Source: Hyphomicrobiales bacterium
GTDB taxonomy: Bacteria; Pseudomonadota; Alphaproteobacteria; Rhizobiales; Xanthobacteraceae
NCBI GenBank assembly: GCA_021730985.1
Contig: JAKFYI010000038.1
Location: forward strand, 1-44,131
Length of the DNA: 44,131 nucleotides
Direction of reading: 5' to 3'
The translations under genes were made by a program, and so were the position numbers. The first letter of the stretch is position 1; every line of letters starts with the position of its first letter. Shown piece by piece: positions 16,995-27,000 of this stretch. The notes beneath the pieces are model-generated. The model ran no database searches. It saw nothing but the letters and a program-made list of their open reading frames with translations, and had not been told where the DNA came from.

Positions 16995-17726
16995 TTACGG
17001 CTTGTCCAAGAAAATCTCGCGGGCCTCCGGGACATGCCTGCGCCGTGAGATCAGCCACCGCGCACCGAACAGGTCAACAAGCCCCACCAGCGCCCGGTCG
17101 ATCAGACCATACTTGGATTTGCCGTGCAGCCGCGGACGATCCGTCACATCGATATGCCGCACCTGCATTCCCTCGCGCAATGCCAGGGCCGGCAAATAGC
17201 GGTGCATCGTATCGAAATAGGGAAACCGCAGAAAGACATCGCGGGGGAATGCCTTCAATCCGCAGGCGGTGTCGCGGGTGTCGTCCTTGAGCATCGACGC
17301 GCGCAGGCCGTTGGCGAGCTTGGAGCCGATTCGCTTGAGCCCGGAATGGGCATGCTTGATCCGCTGGCCGGCGACCAGCCCGACGCCGGGCTCAGCCAGC
17401 GGCTCCAGCAGCGGCAGTACAAAGCGCGGGTCGTTCTGCCCGTCCCCATCCATCGTCACGATATGACGCGCGCGGGCGCAGCGGACCCCGGTGAGGATTG
17501 CGGCGCTCTTGCCGCAGTTCTGGGCGTGGACCACATGCCGGACGAAACCGTACCGCTTGGCCAGGCCGCCGAGCACCTGCGGGGTGTTGTCGGTGCTGCC
17601 GTCATCGACGATGACGATCTCGTAGTCGCGGCCGGCCAGCACCCCGGCGATCTCGTTCACCGTGTCGGCGAGGCTGTCGCCCTCGTCCTTGGCGGCAATC
17701 ACGATCGAAAACTGCGGATTGCTCAC
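16995..17726 (-). CDS. GT2 glycosyltransferase, dolichyl/undecaprenyl-phosphate sugar synthase-like (copy B)
   Basis: This 243-residue paralogue of the gene at 13633-14373 has the same motif order: FSIVIAAKDEGDS, VDDGSTDNT, MDGDGQNDP, RDTACGLKAF, DRPRLHGKSKYG. The predicted activity is synthesis of a polyprenyl-phosphate sugar in the cytoplasm for use by an adjacent GT83 enzyme. It is followed 6 bp later by GT83 copy A and preceded 36 bp earlier by GT83 copy B. Having one GT2 per GT83 suggests two different lipid-linked sugars or one dedicated donor per acceptor position. Confidence 0.87.
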   Translation of the reverse strand: MSNPQFSIVIAAKDEGDSLADTVNEIAGVLAGRDYEIVIVDDGSTDNTPQVLGGLAKRYGFVRHVVHAQNCGKSAAILTGVRCARARHIVTMDGDGQNDPRFVLPLLEPLAEPGVGLVAGQRIKHAHSGLKRIGSKLANGLRASMLKDDTRDTACGLKAFPRDVFLRFPYFDTMHRYLPALALREGMQVRHIDVTDRPRLHGKSKYGLIDRALVGLVDLFGARWLISRRRHVPEAREIFLDKP

Positions 17727-17762
17727 GCCGATGACCTTTCGGGCTGCTGCGCGCCGCGGGGG

Positions 17763-19439
17763 CTACTTCGGAACATAGACACCGATGTTCTGGGAGCGGC
17801 CGTTGCCGATGTTGATCCCGGTGACGCGCTCCCGCAGTTCGACCTGCCGGGGCTGCAGCGCCATGACCTCCAAGAATATCGTTTCATGCTCCGGGCTGAC
17901 CAGGGCGACCCGGCACCCGCCGGCGCCCATCAGCTTTGCCGCATCCGCGCCGAATATGAGCTGCGTCTTGGTTCCGGCCAGAAACACCAGGCTCGCCTCC
18001 CAGTATCCGGCGGAGACGACCTGCGGATCCGGGCATGGCGCCTGACGCTTGACCGCGGCGACAAGGCGCGGCGTCATCCACACGCTGTCGAGCCGCGGCA
18101 TCACCAGTCCGAAGTTCGCAGCATGGATCAGCAACGCGGCGGCCGCGATCATGACCGGAAACTCCGCGATCGATTCCGAGCGGGCAAACCGCACGCTCCA
18201 TATTGCGATTGCAATACCGGCGAGTGCGATGACGATGGCGGCCCACGCCAACTGGCCCTGCAGCACATACAGCAGCACCGGCCCCAGCGCCGCATAGGCC
18301 AGCGCCGCGAGGGCGATCAGCCCGGCAAGCAGTGTCCAAGGCCGCCGGCCCGCCAGCAGCGCCATCACGATCAGGATCGCAATCGCCGGATAAACCGGCA
18401 GCACGTAATGCGGCAGCTTGGTCGCAACCACTTCGAAGATCAGCCAGGTCGGGACGATCCATGCGAGGCAGAACCGCACGGGCCGTTCACGGCGATGCTG
18501 CCAAACCCAGGGCGCAGCCATCAGCGCGAGGCCCGCGGCCGGCCAGAACGTGAGCCAATACAGCGCGAGATAGAAGCCGGGCGGCCCGCCGTGGCCCTGC
18601 TCGCCTGCGCCGACCTTGCCGAGAAAACTCTTGCCGATGGCGATCCGGTAGAACTCGCCATCGCTGACGATGCCGATGGCGATGTACCAAGGCAGCGCCA
18701 GCAGCAGCAGAACGGCGATGCCGGGCAGCGGCCGCAGCGCCTTGAGCCAGGCGGCCGAGCGATCGATGATGCATAGCGCCGCCGTGGTGCTTCCAACCAC
18801 CAGCATGATCAAGGGGCCCTTGACCACCACGCCTGCGGCCATCGCAATCCAGAACCCCATCGCTCCCGCCCAGCCGAGCGCATGGCCGAGATACGCCCGC
18901 GCCAGAAAACCGATCGCGCCGAGAATGGACGCCAGCAGCACGGCATCGGTCTTGGCGAGCCGGGCCTCGACGCCGAGCAGGATCGACACCGCCATAAAAA
19001 GCGCGGCCACAAACGATCCCACCGCGCCGGCGAACGGCAGCGCGATCCAGTAGGTGAGCAACACCGCCAATGTCGCACCGATCAACGACGGCAGGCGATG
19101 CACCCAGATCGGCGCATAAGTTCCGTACCCGGTCAGTTTGACGGCGGCGGTCTGCAGCCAATAGATGCCGGCGGGCTGGAGATAGCGCGGCACATCCTGA
19201 TAGCGGATGTCGATGTAGTTCCCCGTCTCGCTCATCTGCCTGGTGGCCTGAGCGTAGCGGGCCTCATCCCGGTCGATCGGAGGCAATTGGAAAAAGCCGG
19301 GCAGGAACGCCACCAGCGCCACGATGGCCAGCACTGCAAGCGCGCGCGCATGCGACGCCGTGACGAAATCGATCGCCGCCTGGATGCGGCCATTTCGCCC
19401 GATGGCGCGCCGATCGCCTGTGGCCGTGGTTGTCGCCAT
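17763..19439 (-). CDS. ArnT-like GT83 membrane glycosyltransferase (copy B)
   Basis: This 558-residue GT-C membrane enzyme is paralogous to the copy at 15243-16988. It shares PPIDRDEARYAQ, then YLQPAGIYWLQTA where copy A has YKKPIGTYWLQ, a run of hydrophobic helices and a C-terminal soluble portion ending in GVYVPK. The KKP-to-LQP change in the acceptor-side loop suggests a different acceptor or sugar. It is the first gene of the six-gene operon; its promoter should lie in the 122 bp between it and the class II aldolase gene. Activity: transfer of a sugar from a polyprenyl phosphate to lipid A, LPS core or another envelope lipid. Confidence 0.87.
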   Translation of the reverse strand: MATTTATGDRRAIGRNGRIQAAIDFVTASHARALAVLAIVALVAFLPGFFQLPPIDRDEARYAQATRQMSETGNYIDIRYQDVPRYLQPAGIYWLQTAAVKLTGYGTYAPIWVHRLPSLIGATLAVLLTYWIALPFAGAVGSFVAALFMAVSILLGVEARLAKTDAVLLASILGAIGFLARAYLGHALGWAGAMGFWIAMAAGVVVKGPLIMLVVGSTTAALCIIDRSAAWLKALRPLPGIAVLLLLALPWYIAIGIVSDGEFYRIAIGKSFLGKVGAGEQGHGGPPGFYLALYWLTFWPAAGLALMAAPWVWQHRRERPVRFCLAWIVPTWLIFEVVATKLPHYVLPVYPAIAILIVMALLAGRRPWTLLAGLIALAALAYAALGPVLLYVLQGQLAWAAIVIALAGIAIAIWSVRFARSESIAEFPVMIAAAALLIHAANFGLVMPRLDSVWMTPRLVAAVKRQAPCPDPQVVSAGYWEASLVFLAGTKTQLIFGADAAKLMGAGGCRVALVSPEHETIFLEVMALQPRQVELRERVTGINIGNGRSQNIGVYVPK

Positions 19440-19561
19440 GCTTTCCTCGAAAACGGGCGGACCATAAAGAAAAGCGCCCGGGCAGGAAAGCGCGCGGGAG
19501 ACTCACCCCAAACCGCTGCAATCGCAGAACAATTGCGCCCGGACAGCGCCAGGGAACGGAC

Positions 19562-20368
19562 TTAATTCTTGTAGGTCGGATCGCGCCGGTCGAGCATCCG
19601 CTTGAGCGCCGGCCATTCCAGCGAGCCGTGTGGGCGCCGCTTGCCGCTGGCATCCGGCGACGGCATCACCGTGAGCTGCGCGTTCGAGCGCTCGATGATC
19701 TCCTGCGGCGGCGTGTTGAGCTCGGAGTTGCAGGCCATCGCCAGCAGCTGCGTCTGGCAGGCGCGTTCCAGGCGATAGATGTTGTTGAACGCCTGGCCGA
19801 TGGTGACGCCGAGCGCCAGCAGGCCGTGATTGCGCAGGATCATCACCTCGCAGTCGCCGAGGTTCTCGACCAGCCGCTTCTGCTCGTCCTTGTCGACCAC
19901 CACGCCCTCGAAATCGTGGTAGGCGATCTTGCCCCAGCGCATCGCGGTCTGCGTCAGCGGCAGCAATCCGCACTTGAGCGTCGAGACGGCCATGCCGGCG
20001 TTGGTGTGGGTGTGCAACACGCAGGTCACGTCGTGCCGCGCGGCGTGGATCGCGCCGTGGATGACATAGCCCGGAAGGTTGACCGTGTATTGCGGATTGG
20101 CGTTGGCGATGATCTTGCCGTCGATGTCGATCTTGATGAGCGAGGACGCCGTGATCTCCTCGTACATCATGCCGAACGGATTGATCAGGAAGTGCTCGTC
20201 CTTGCCCGGAACGCGCGCCGAGATGTGGTTGAGGTGCAAATCGGTCATGCCGTACATATCGACAAGCCGGTAGCAGGCCGCGAGATCGACTCGCGCTTCC
20301 CATTCGGCGGGATCGATTCCATTCGCAGGCTGCGCGGTCGCGGTGTCGATCTTCGGAACCGTGTTCAT
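19562..20368 (-). CDS. class II aldolase / adducin-fold protein
   Basis: This 268-residue member of the AraD/FucA/adducin family has the zinc-binding LHTHTNAG (HxH) and the third histidine in RNHGLLALG. The N-terminal DLHLNHISARVPG matches the class II aldolase G-N-x-S-x-R-like phosphate region, but NHISAR replaces the glycine-asparagine form seen in sugar-phosphate aldolases. This is the adducin-like subgroup common in alphaproteobacteria and suggests a non-phosphorylated substrate. It lies 23 bp downstream of a Bug binding protein gene on the same strand, so the pair may handle the same carboxylated compound. It is distinct from the class II aldolase at 42681-43445. Confidence 0.85.
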   Translation of the reverse strand: MNTVPKIDTATAQPANGIDPAEWEARVDLAACYRLVDMYGMTDLHLNHISARVPGKDEHFLINPFGMMYEEITASSLIKIDIDGKIIANANPQYTVNLPGYVIHGAIHAARHDVTCVLHTHTNAGMAVSTLKCGLLPLTQTAMRWGKIAYHDFEGVVVDKDEQKRLVENLGDCEVMILRNHGLLALGVTIGQAFNNIYRLERACQTQLLAMACNSELNTPPQEIIERSNAQLTVMPSPDASGKRRPHGSLEWPALKRMLDRRDPTYKN

Positions 20369-20391
20369 GGCAGGCCCTCCTCGGCGGCAAT

Positions 20392-21357
20392 CTATTGCGG
20401 CTGGATGTTCGCGTCGGCGATCACCTTACGCCAACGGTTGAGATCGGACTCGAAGATTTTCTGCAAATCCTCCGGCGAGCCGGTCAGCGGATCGAGATTG
20501 AGTTCGGTAAACCGCTTTTTCACGCCCTCGGTCGTCACCGCCAGGTTGAGGTCCTTGTTGAGGCGCATGACGATGTCGCGCGGCGTCTTGGCTGGCACCA
20601 CGATGCCGTTCCAGGATGTCATCAAATATTCCGGGACGCCCGCCTCCCGGGCGGTCGGCACATCCGGCAGCGACGCAAGCCGCTGATCGGACGATACCGC
20701 GAGCGCCCGCAGCGTGCCGGATTGCACCTGCCCGATCACGCCGGGCAGCGTCTCGAACACGACCTGCACGTTGCCGCCGATCAGCGCGCCGACCAGTTCG
20801 CCCGTGGTGCGGAAATGCACGGTCGGCACCGTCATGCCGGTGAGCGAGCGAAACCACAGCGCGTTGAGATGCTGCGCGCTGCCGGCGCTGATCACGCCGA
20901 TGTTGAACTTGTCGGGATCCTTCTTGGACGCATCGATTGCATCGCGCAGCGTCTTGTACGGACTGTCCTTGCCCACCACGATGATGTAGTCGAACTTTCC
21001 GACCGGAGCGACCGGCGACAGATCGGTCGCCCAGTTGTACGGCAGCGACTTGAACATCGACGGCGCGATGGCGTTCTGGCCGCTGACCCATAGCATTGTG
21101 TGGCCGTCGGGCGCCGAGCGTGCAGCGGATGCGGCCGCGGTCGAGCCGCCCGCGCCCGGCATGTTCTCGACGATCACCGGCTTGCCAAGCGTCGTCGCAA
21201 GCTGCTGCGCCACGGCGCGGCCCGCCATGTCGCCGAGGCCGCCGGCGCCGAAGCCCACGATCAGCTTGACCGGCCGCGACGGAAAGTCCTGAGCGGACGC
21301 GAATGTCGCCACGATCGATCCGGCAACGATGGCCGCAAACAACGAAACCGATTTCAA
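20392..21357 (-). CDS. Bug/TctC-family periplasmic solute-binding protein
   Basis: This 321-residue protein with the TTG start has a short signal peptide (KSVSLFAAIVAGSIVATFAS, cleavage before AQDFPSRP) followed by FPSRPVKLIVGFGAGGLGD and VENMPGAGGSTAAA, the Bug hallmarks. The start is uncertain. TTG at 21357 has GGGAGG six bases upstream, while GTG at 21363 overlaps that ribosome site, and the ATG at 21486 would add about 43 residues of non-signal sequence. The ligand is unknown. It sits between a class II aldolase (downstream) and a NIPSNAP gene (upstream, 29 bp) on the same strand, suggesting a small uptake or degradation unit. Confidence 0.87.
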   Translation of the reverse strand: MKSVSLFAAIVAGSIVATFASAQDFPSRPVKLIVGFGAGGLGDMAGRAVAQQLATTLGKPVIVENMPGAGGSTAAASAARSAPDGHTMLWVSGQNAIAPSMFKSLPYNWATDLSPVAPVGKFDYIIVVGKDSPYKTLRDAIDASKKDPDKFNIGVISAGSAQHLNALWFRSLTGMTVPTVHFRTTGELVGALIGGNVQVVFETLPGVIGQVQSGTLRALAVSSDQRLASLPDVPTAREAGVPEYLMTSWNGIVVPAKTPRDIVMRLNKDLNLAVTTEGVKKRFTELNLDPLTGSPEDLQKIFESDLNRWRKVIADANIQPQ

Positions 21358-21386
21358 GACCACCCTCCCTCTCGAATGTATCCATG

Positions 21387-21710
21387 CTAGCGGCGCAGCT
21401 GCGCGAACGGCGCCGGCGACATCAGCTTGCTTTCCTGCTTGATGAGATAGCCGGCCTCGGCGTTCATCTCGATGTATTTCAGCCACTCGGGATCCTTGTA
21501 CAGCGCCGCGCGCTTGCGGTTGCGGTCCTCCGCGTTCTCATAGACCCAGATGTGGACGTAGGTGTTGACGTCGCCGGTCTCGCTGACCAGCCAGCCGAGC
21601 GGCTCGCCGAAATGGCGCTTCTGCACCTCGAAGCCGTGCTTCTCATAGAGCGCGATCTGTTTTCGCAGGGTGCCGACGCGGACGGTATAGGTCCGGTGAT
21701 CCAGCAGCAT
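21387..21710 (-). CDS. NIPSNAP-family protein
   Basis: This 107-residue single-domain protein of the NIPSNAP family (dimeric alpha/beta barrel fold) has the opening LDHRTYTVRVGTLRKQIALY, the central VHIWVYENAEDRNRKRAALY and the closing EWLKYIEMNAEA. In bacteria these small proteins are frequent companions of catabolic genes and Bug proteins, but no general activity is established. It precedes the Bug gene by 29 bp on the same strand. The region between it and the upstream pbpC stop (97 bp) shows no clear terminator. Confidence 0.85.
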   Translation of the reverse strand: MLLDHRTYTVRVGTLRKQIALYEKHGFEVQKRHFGEPLGWLVSETGDVNTYVHIWVYENAEDRNRKRAALYKDPEWLKYIEMNAEAGYLIKQESKLMSPAPFAQLRR

Positions 21711-21807
21711 AGCAATTCCTCCCGTCCATTCTTGCGCCGCAACCTACAACGGCGGCGCGTTCAATGGAAACACGGGGCCGGACGGCCAGCCATGCGCAAG
21801 CCGCGGC

Positions 21808-24027
21808 TTATTGCAGCCGGACCATCACGCTGTCGGTGGCGCCGCGGGCATCCATGACGGTCAGCCGCAGGAACCCCGGACCGTCGGCATCGACCATCAG
21901 AGACCGCCGTCCGGCCAGCGCTGTTACCGGCACGCCGTTCGCCAGCACAGTGAGCACCCCGGTGCCGCCCGCGATCTTGAGCGCAACCGGATCGAGCTTG
22001 CCGTCGGACGAAGCCAGTTCGATGCGCGCGCCGTTCGGCGGATAGAGAATGCGAAGTGCAGGCTGCGCGTCGTCGCCGGCCAGCCGGCCGGGCCGGAAGC
22101 GCTGCAGCGGCGGCGGCAGTTTGGCGTTGGTGGCGAACACGACGCCTTGCGGCGCCGCGGGCAACGCCGTGGGCGCGGGCCCGCGTGCGAAGGCGTCGAA
22201 CAGGATCGGCGCCGCGGCCACGCGCCCGATCAGGCCTGTGACCGGCGCACCGTCCGGGCGTCCGACCCAGACGCCGATGGTGCGCTTGCCGTCGAAGCCG
22301 AGCGACCAGGCGTCGCGGTAGCCGTAGGACGTTCCGGTCTTGAAAGCGATCCGCCCGCCCGCCGCATGCTCGGGCGGCGGCGCCCCGATCAGCACGTTGC
22401 CGATCATCCAGGCGGCGGCGGGATCGATCAGCCGCAACGGCGTGCTCTCTCCCGAATGCTCTCGCTCGATCAGCGGCACGGCCATGCCGCCGCGCGCGAT
22501 GCCGGCATAGAGCATGGTGAGATCGCTGAGCTTCACGCCGACGCCGCCGAGCGCCATTGCAAGACCAGGAGCTTCGCCCTTCGGCAGTACCAGCGGCGCA
22601 CCGGCCTGCGCGAGCCGTGCCGACAGGCGGCTGGCGCCGACCTTGTCGAGCAGCGCGACCGCTGGAACGTTGAGCGACAGTTGCAAGGCGCGACGCACCG
22701 ACACCGTGCCCTGGAACGTCATGTCGAAGTTCTCCGGCGCGTAGGCGCCGTAACGCACCGGACGGTCTTCGATGAGCGTTTCGGGATGCACAAGGCCATC
22801 CTCGAACGCCAGTCCGTAGATAAACGGCTTGAGCGCGGAGCCCGGCGAGCGGAGCGCCTGGGTCATATCGACCTGACCGGCGCGGCGCTCGTCGAAGTAG
22901 TCGGCGGAGGCGACGCGGGCCAGCACCTCGCCGGTTGTGTGATCGACCGCGACAATCGCAACCGAGATGTCGGGACCAAGCGCCCTCGCCCGTTCGCGCG
23001 CCAGCTCTTGCAACGACTTCTGCAACCCGGCGTCGATGGTGAGGCGATGGACCTTCCGCCCCGGCGCCAGCGCAACCGCCTGATCGGCGGCATGCGGCGC
23101 GAGCGCGGGCATCGGCTTTCGCCCGAACGGCACGCCGTCGAGCTTGGCGAATGCCACCTCGTCGGCCGGGACGCGGCCCGCGAGCGCGATCCGGTCGAGC
23201 ACGCGGTCGCGCGCGGCGCGCGCGGCTGCGGCCGAGCGGTCCGGCCGGCGCAGCTCAGGCGACTGCGGCAACGCAACCAGGAGCGCCACCTCGGACATCG
23301 AAAGCCTGCGCGGCTCTTTGCCGAAATAGGCGAGCGATGCGGCGCGAATGCCTTCCAGGTTGCCGCCATACGGCGCGAGGCTGAGATAGAGCGCCAGCAC
23401 CTCGTCCTTGGACAGCGAACGCTCGAGCTGGATCGCGCGCACCATCTGACGCAGCTTGGCGCCGAACGTGCGCTCGGCACGCGGCTCCAGCAGGCGCGCG
23501 ACCTGCATGGTCAGCGTGGAGCCGCCCGACACGATCCGGCCGCTGGTGACAAACTGGTAGGCGGCGCGTCCCGTTGCAATCAGATCGACGCCGGGATGAG
23601 AACGGAAGCGCCGGTCCTCATAGGCCAGCAGCATGTCCACAAAGCGCGGATCGACATGGGCAAGCGTGGCTGGCACCCGCCAACGTCCGTCCGGCGTCGC
23701 ATAGGGCCGCAGCAAACGATCGTCGCGATCGACCACCAGTGTCGAATACTCCAGCGCCTCGCCACGCGGAACAGGTCCAAGCGAATGGACCCACCACGCA
23801 CAACCGAGCGCGAGTGAACATATGGCACCGCAAACGACCATTGCGGTTGCTCGCCGTCGGCGCGGCACAACCGGTCTGTTCCCTCCCCCCTTGCGGGGGA
23901 GGGCTAGGGAGGGGGGTGATAATGAGCGATACGCACCAGACAAATACCCCCCTCCCGGCGCGCTACGCGCGCCTGCCTCCCCCGCAAGGGGGGAGGTGGA
24001 GAGAGAATGCCGAGCCGCTTCGCTCAT
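21808..24027 (-). CDS. pbpC: penicillin-binding protein 1C (PbpC)
   Basis: This class A PBP of up to 739 residues has a transmembrane anchor (about 62-80) and a GT51 transglycosylase domain with catalytic EDRRFRSHPGVD. The transpeptidase domain has SALK (S397, K400), an SLN motif in LSLNVPAV and KTGTSYG, and there is a C-terminal BiPBP_C domain. It acts at the periplasmic face in peptidoglycan synthesis or repair. It begins 12 bp after the alpha-2-macroglobulin gene, the classical pbpC/yfhM pairing. Residues about 9-50 are translated from a dispersed palindromic element (23882-23996), so the true start may be GTG at 23868 (VPRRRRATAMVV) or ATG at 23841. Both give a normal short cytoplasmic tail before the membrane helix. 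Confidence 0.92.
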   Translation of the reverse strand: MSEAARHSLSTSPLAGEAGARSAPGGGYLSGAYRSLSPPSLALPRKGGGNRPVVPRRRRATAMVVCGAICSLALGCAWWVHSLGPVPRGEALEYSTLVVDRDDRLLRPYATPDGRWRVPATLAHVDPRFVDMLLAYEDRRFRSHPGVDLIATGRAAYQFVTSGRIVSGGSTLTMQVARLLEPRAERTFGAKLRQMVRAIQLERSLSKDEVLALYLSLAPYGGNLEGIRAASLAYFGKEPRRLSMSEVALLVALPQSPELRRPDRSAAAARAARDRVLDRIALAGRVPADEVAFAKLDGVPFGRKPMPALAPHAADQAVALAPGRKVHRLTIDAGLQKSLQELARERARALGPDISVAIVAVDHTTGEVLARVASADYFDERRAGQVDMTQALRSPGSALKPFIYGLAFEDGLVHPETLIEDRPVRYGAYAPENFDMTFQGTVSVRRALQLSLNVPAVALLDKVGASRLSARLAQAGAPLVLPKGEAPGLAMALGGVGVKLSDLTMLYAGIARGGMAVPLIEREHSGESTPLRLIDPAAAWMIGNVLIGAPPPEHAAGGRIAFKTGTSYGYRDAWSLGFDGKRTIGVWVGRPDGAPVTGLIGRVAAAPILFDAFARGPAPTALPAAPQGVVFATNAKLPPPLQRFRPGRLAGDDAQPALRILYPPNGARIELASSDGKLDPVALKIAGGTGVLTVLANGVPVTALAGRRSLMVDADGPGFLRLTVMDARGATDSVMVRLQ
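23882..23996. repeat. 115-bp palindromic repeat element
   Basis: Perfect 21-bp inverted repeats (23882-23902 and 23976-23996, centre TTGCGGGGG / CCCCCGCAA) enclose a second perfect 11-bp pair, GGGAGGGGGGT (23907-23917) and ACCCCCCTCCC (23946-23956). There is also a 7-bp hairpin GGCGCGC-TAC-GCGCGCC (23957-23973). The whole can fold into a long cruciform. Its GC-rich palindromic form matches dispersed intergenic elements of Bradyrhizobium-like genomes. It lies between the A2M stop and the conserved part of pbpC and stays open in the pbpC frame. Confidence 0.85.
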
Positions 24028-24039
24028 TGCAGAACCCGA

Positions 24040-27000
24040 TTACTTCCCGACAATCTCAATCGCGCCGGAGCCGGTGCGGCCGAAGCGGTCGGGACGGTAC
24101 ATGTCCTCGACGTAAGCCTGCGGCAGCACGTAACGGCCCGGCGACACAGCCCGCACGATGTAGGCGACGGTGAACACCGGCTTGTCGCGCGAGCTGCGCT
24201 CGAATGCGGCGCTGAACCGGTCGTCGCGGAACTCGGAGTGAACCGGCGCCGCGGCTTCCGTGATCCAGGACAGCGTGCCGGTGTCGCCCGAAGAAACCAG
24301 CCGCGGGTTGTCGATCTCGAAGCCCGCCGGCAGATAATCCGCCACGATCAGGCGGCCGAACTGCGGCTGGGCTTCGGTGATCTTGAGCACCACGGCAAAG
24401 CGCTGGTTCTGCTTGGCCTGCGACGGATCGGCGGGTTCGCCACCGAGCGTGTAATAGAGACGCTCGATCTTGAAGCCGCGTTCGGCGGCAGGTTCCGGCG
24501 TGGTCGGCGCGCCGGTCACCGAGACGACTGCCTGCGCCGTGCCGTCGCCGGTGTTCGTCACCCGGAACGGCCGGTCGAGATCGCCCGCCTTGATGTTGCG
24601 GTAGAGCGATCCCTTGCGCTGCTCGCCGTTGGCGTCGAACGACAGGCCGCCGGTGTCCTTCGCCAGCGCGCGCGCCGCGAGCACCAGCCAGGCCTGCTCC
24701 TGCGTCGAAGTGTAGGACGCGACCGAGCGGACCTGCTCGACGCGCTGCACCGCGCTGCTGATCATCGACCGCGACCCGCCCGCCTCGCTGGCGAGCGTGA
24801 TCAGGGCCGCAGCGTCACGCAGCGTCGAGCCGTAGTCGGGGCGGCTGAACAGCTCCGGCTGCGCCGGCGGCTTGATCTGCTCCAACGCCGCAGCATAAAC
24901 GCGCTCGGCGCGCACCCGGTCGCCCAGCATGCCGAGCGCCGCTGCGATCTGCGCCTTGGCGATCGGCGTTGCCAGATCGTTCAGCTTGGCGTCGGCGAGA
25001 TAGCGCAGGTCGCCGAGCGGTGCGACGCCGTTCCTCGCCAGCACGTAGAGTGCGTAGGCGAGATCGCGGCCTCCGTCCTTCGACACGTCCTGCGCGGCGT
25101 TGACCTCGTTGCGCAGCCGGTCCAGCGCCAGCCGGAACGCGATGTCGGGCACGGCAAAGCCGCGCTCCCTCGCCCGCGTCAGAAAGTCGGTGACGTAGGC
25201 GTCGAGCCAGCCATCGTCGCCGCCGACACTCCACAGACCGAACGAGCCATTGGAGGACTGACGTGCAAGAAGCCGCTCGATCGCGTCGCGGATGCGCTGG
25301 TCGATGCCGGTGTCGAGCGCCAGATGCTGCTCCGCCGCCAGTTCGTTGACGTAGAGAAGCGGCAGCGCGCGGCTGGTGATCTGCTCCGAGCAGCCGAACG
25401 GATAGCGGTCCAGCGCCTTGAGCAGCGTTGCCGCGTCGAGCGCGGTCGAAGGACCGACCGAGAGCGCCACCGCGCCGGTGCCGGGCACGAGATCGGCGAA
25501 CAGGTCGCTCGACAGCGTGAAGCTTTCGCCCTTGGCGAGCGGCTTCACCGTCCGGCGCGTCAGCACCTGCGTTGCAGGCTTCACCGAGAGCGCATAGCTG
25601 CGCTCGAGCGCGAAGCCGCCGGGCCCCGCGATCTGCACTGTCACGTTGACGGCGCCCGCCGTCGAGCTTGAAACCGGCAGCGTCAGACTGGTGCGCTGCT
25701 TGGCGTTGAGCCGCAGCTTCTGCGACGGCTGGTTGCCGAGGCTCAAACCGCCGTCGGCGCGCACCGCGACGCTGTACTCGCCGGCCGGGCCTTCGACGTT
25801 GTCGAGCTCCAGGTGCATGGTGCCGCGGTCCCCGGTCAGCAGGAAGCGCGGCAGTGTCGCGGTAACCACCACCGGATCGCGGACTGTCACGTCGCCACTG
25901 GCGCGGCCGACCTTGTCCTTGCTCCAGGCCACCGCCATCACGCGCACGGTGCCGGCGAACGCCGGGATGTCGAACGACACCTCGGCGGTGCCGTCCGGCT
26001 TCACCGTCACGATGCCGGAGTAGAGCGAGACAGGCTTCTGCGACGGCGGACTGCCGCTCAGCTCGGCTGCTGCGTCGCCGCCGGTCTTGATTTGGCCGCG
26101 CGTGCCTTGCATGCCGTCGATGAGTTGGCCGTACAGGTCGCGCAACTCGGCGGTGAGCCTGCGCTGGCCGAGATAGTGATCGTCCGGCGCGGGCGGCTTG
26201 TAGTTGGTGAGGTTGAGAATGCCGAGATCGACGGCGGCGACGACGATGCGCGCCTCCTCGCCTGCGGCAAGCCCGCCGACCTTGACTGGCACGCGCATGG
26301 TGCCGTTCGGGCGCTGCAACTGCGGCAGCGCCATATCGACCTTCAGCGTCTTGGCCTGACGGTCGATCGCGAACCACTGCACGCCGATGGCGCGGCCTGG
26401 CATGCGCTGCGCCGTGGTGTCGAGCGGCCTTCGCAGCGTCGCCACCGCGTAGGCGCCGGTGCCCCAATCCTTGCCGACCGGCACGCGAATGCGCGAAACG
26501 CCGGGCTGCACCTCCTGGGTGACCGACGAGATCAGCCGATCGCCGATCACGTTGAGCGTGACGCGGCCCGCGGTGCGCGCGGTGACCGCCACGGTCATCG
26601 TATCGCCCGGGCGGTACTCCGGCTTGTCGAGCCAGATTTCCAGCATGTCCGGCGTGTCGGCGCTGGCTTCGGTGTACCAGCCGGCATCGAACGCGACCGA
26701 GGTCACAGGACCGTTCGGGTCTGAGGTCGAGACTTCGAGCCGGTAGCGGCCCCATTGCACCGGGACCGAGATGCGGCCGGGCTGGCCTGCCGCGACGTCG
26801 ATCTGGCCGTCGGCCATGCGGCGGGTGAGCTTGATCGGCTCGTAGCCCCAGTTGCCGTCACGGCGATACCACTGGTAGCGCGACTCGACCTTGAGCAGTT
26901 CGTAGCGCAGCCCCGAACGCGCCTGCGTCTTGCCGTCAGGTGCTGCGAAGATCACATCGAAGTTCGCGGTCTCGCCCTCGCCGAGCGAGCGGCCGGAGAA

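Noticed and set aside
19463..19492. Possible minus-strand terminator after the class II aldolase gene
   Set aside because: A T-rich run follows, but the stem is only about four base pairs; too weak to list.
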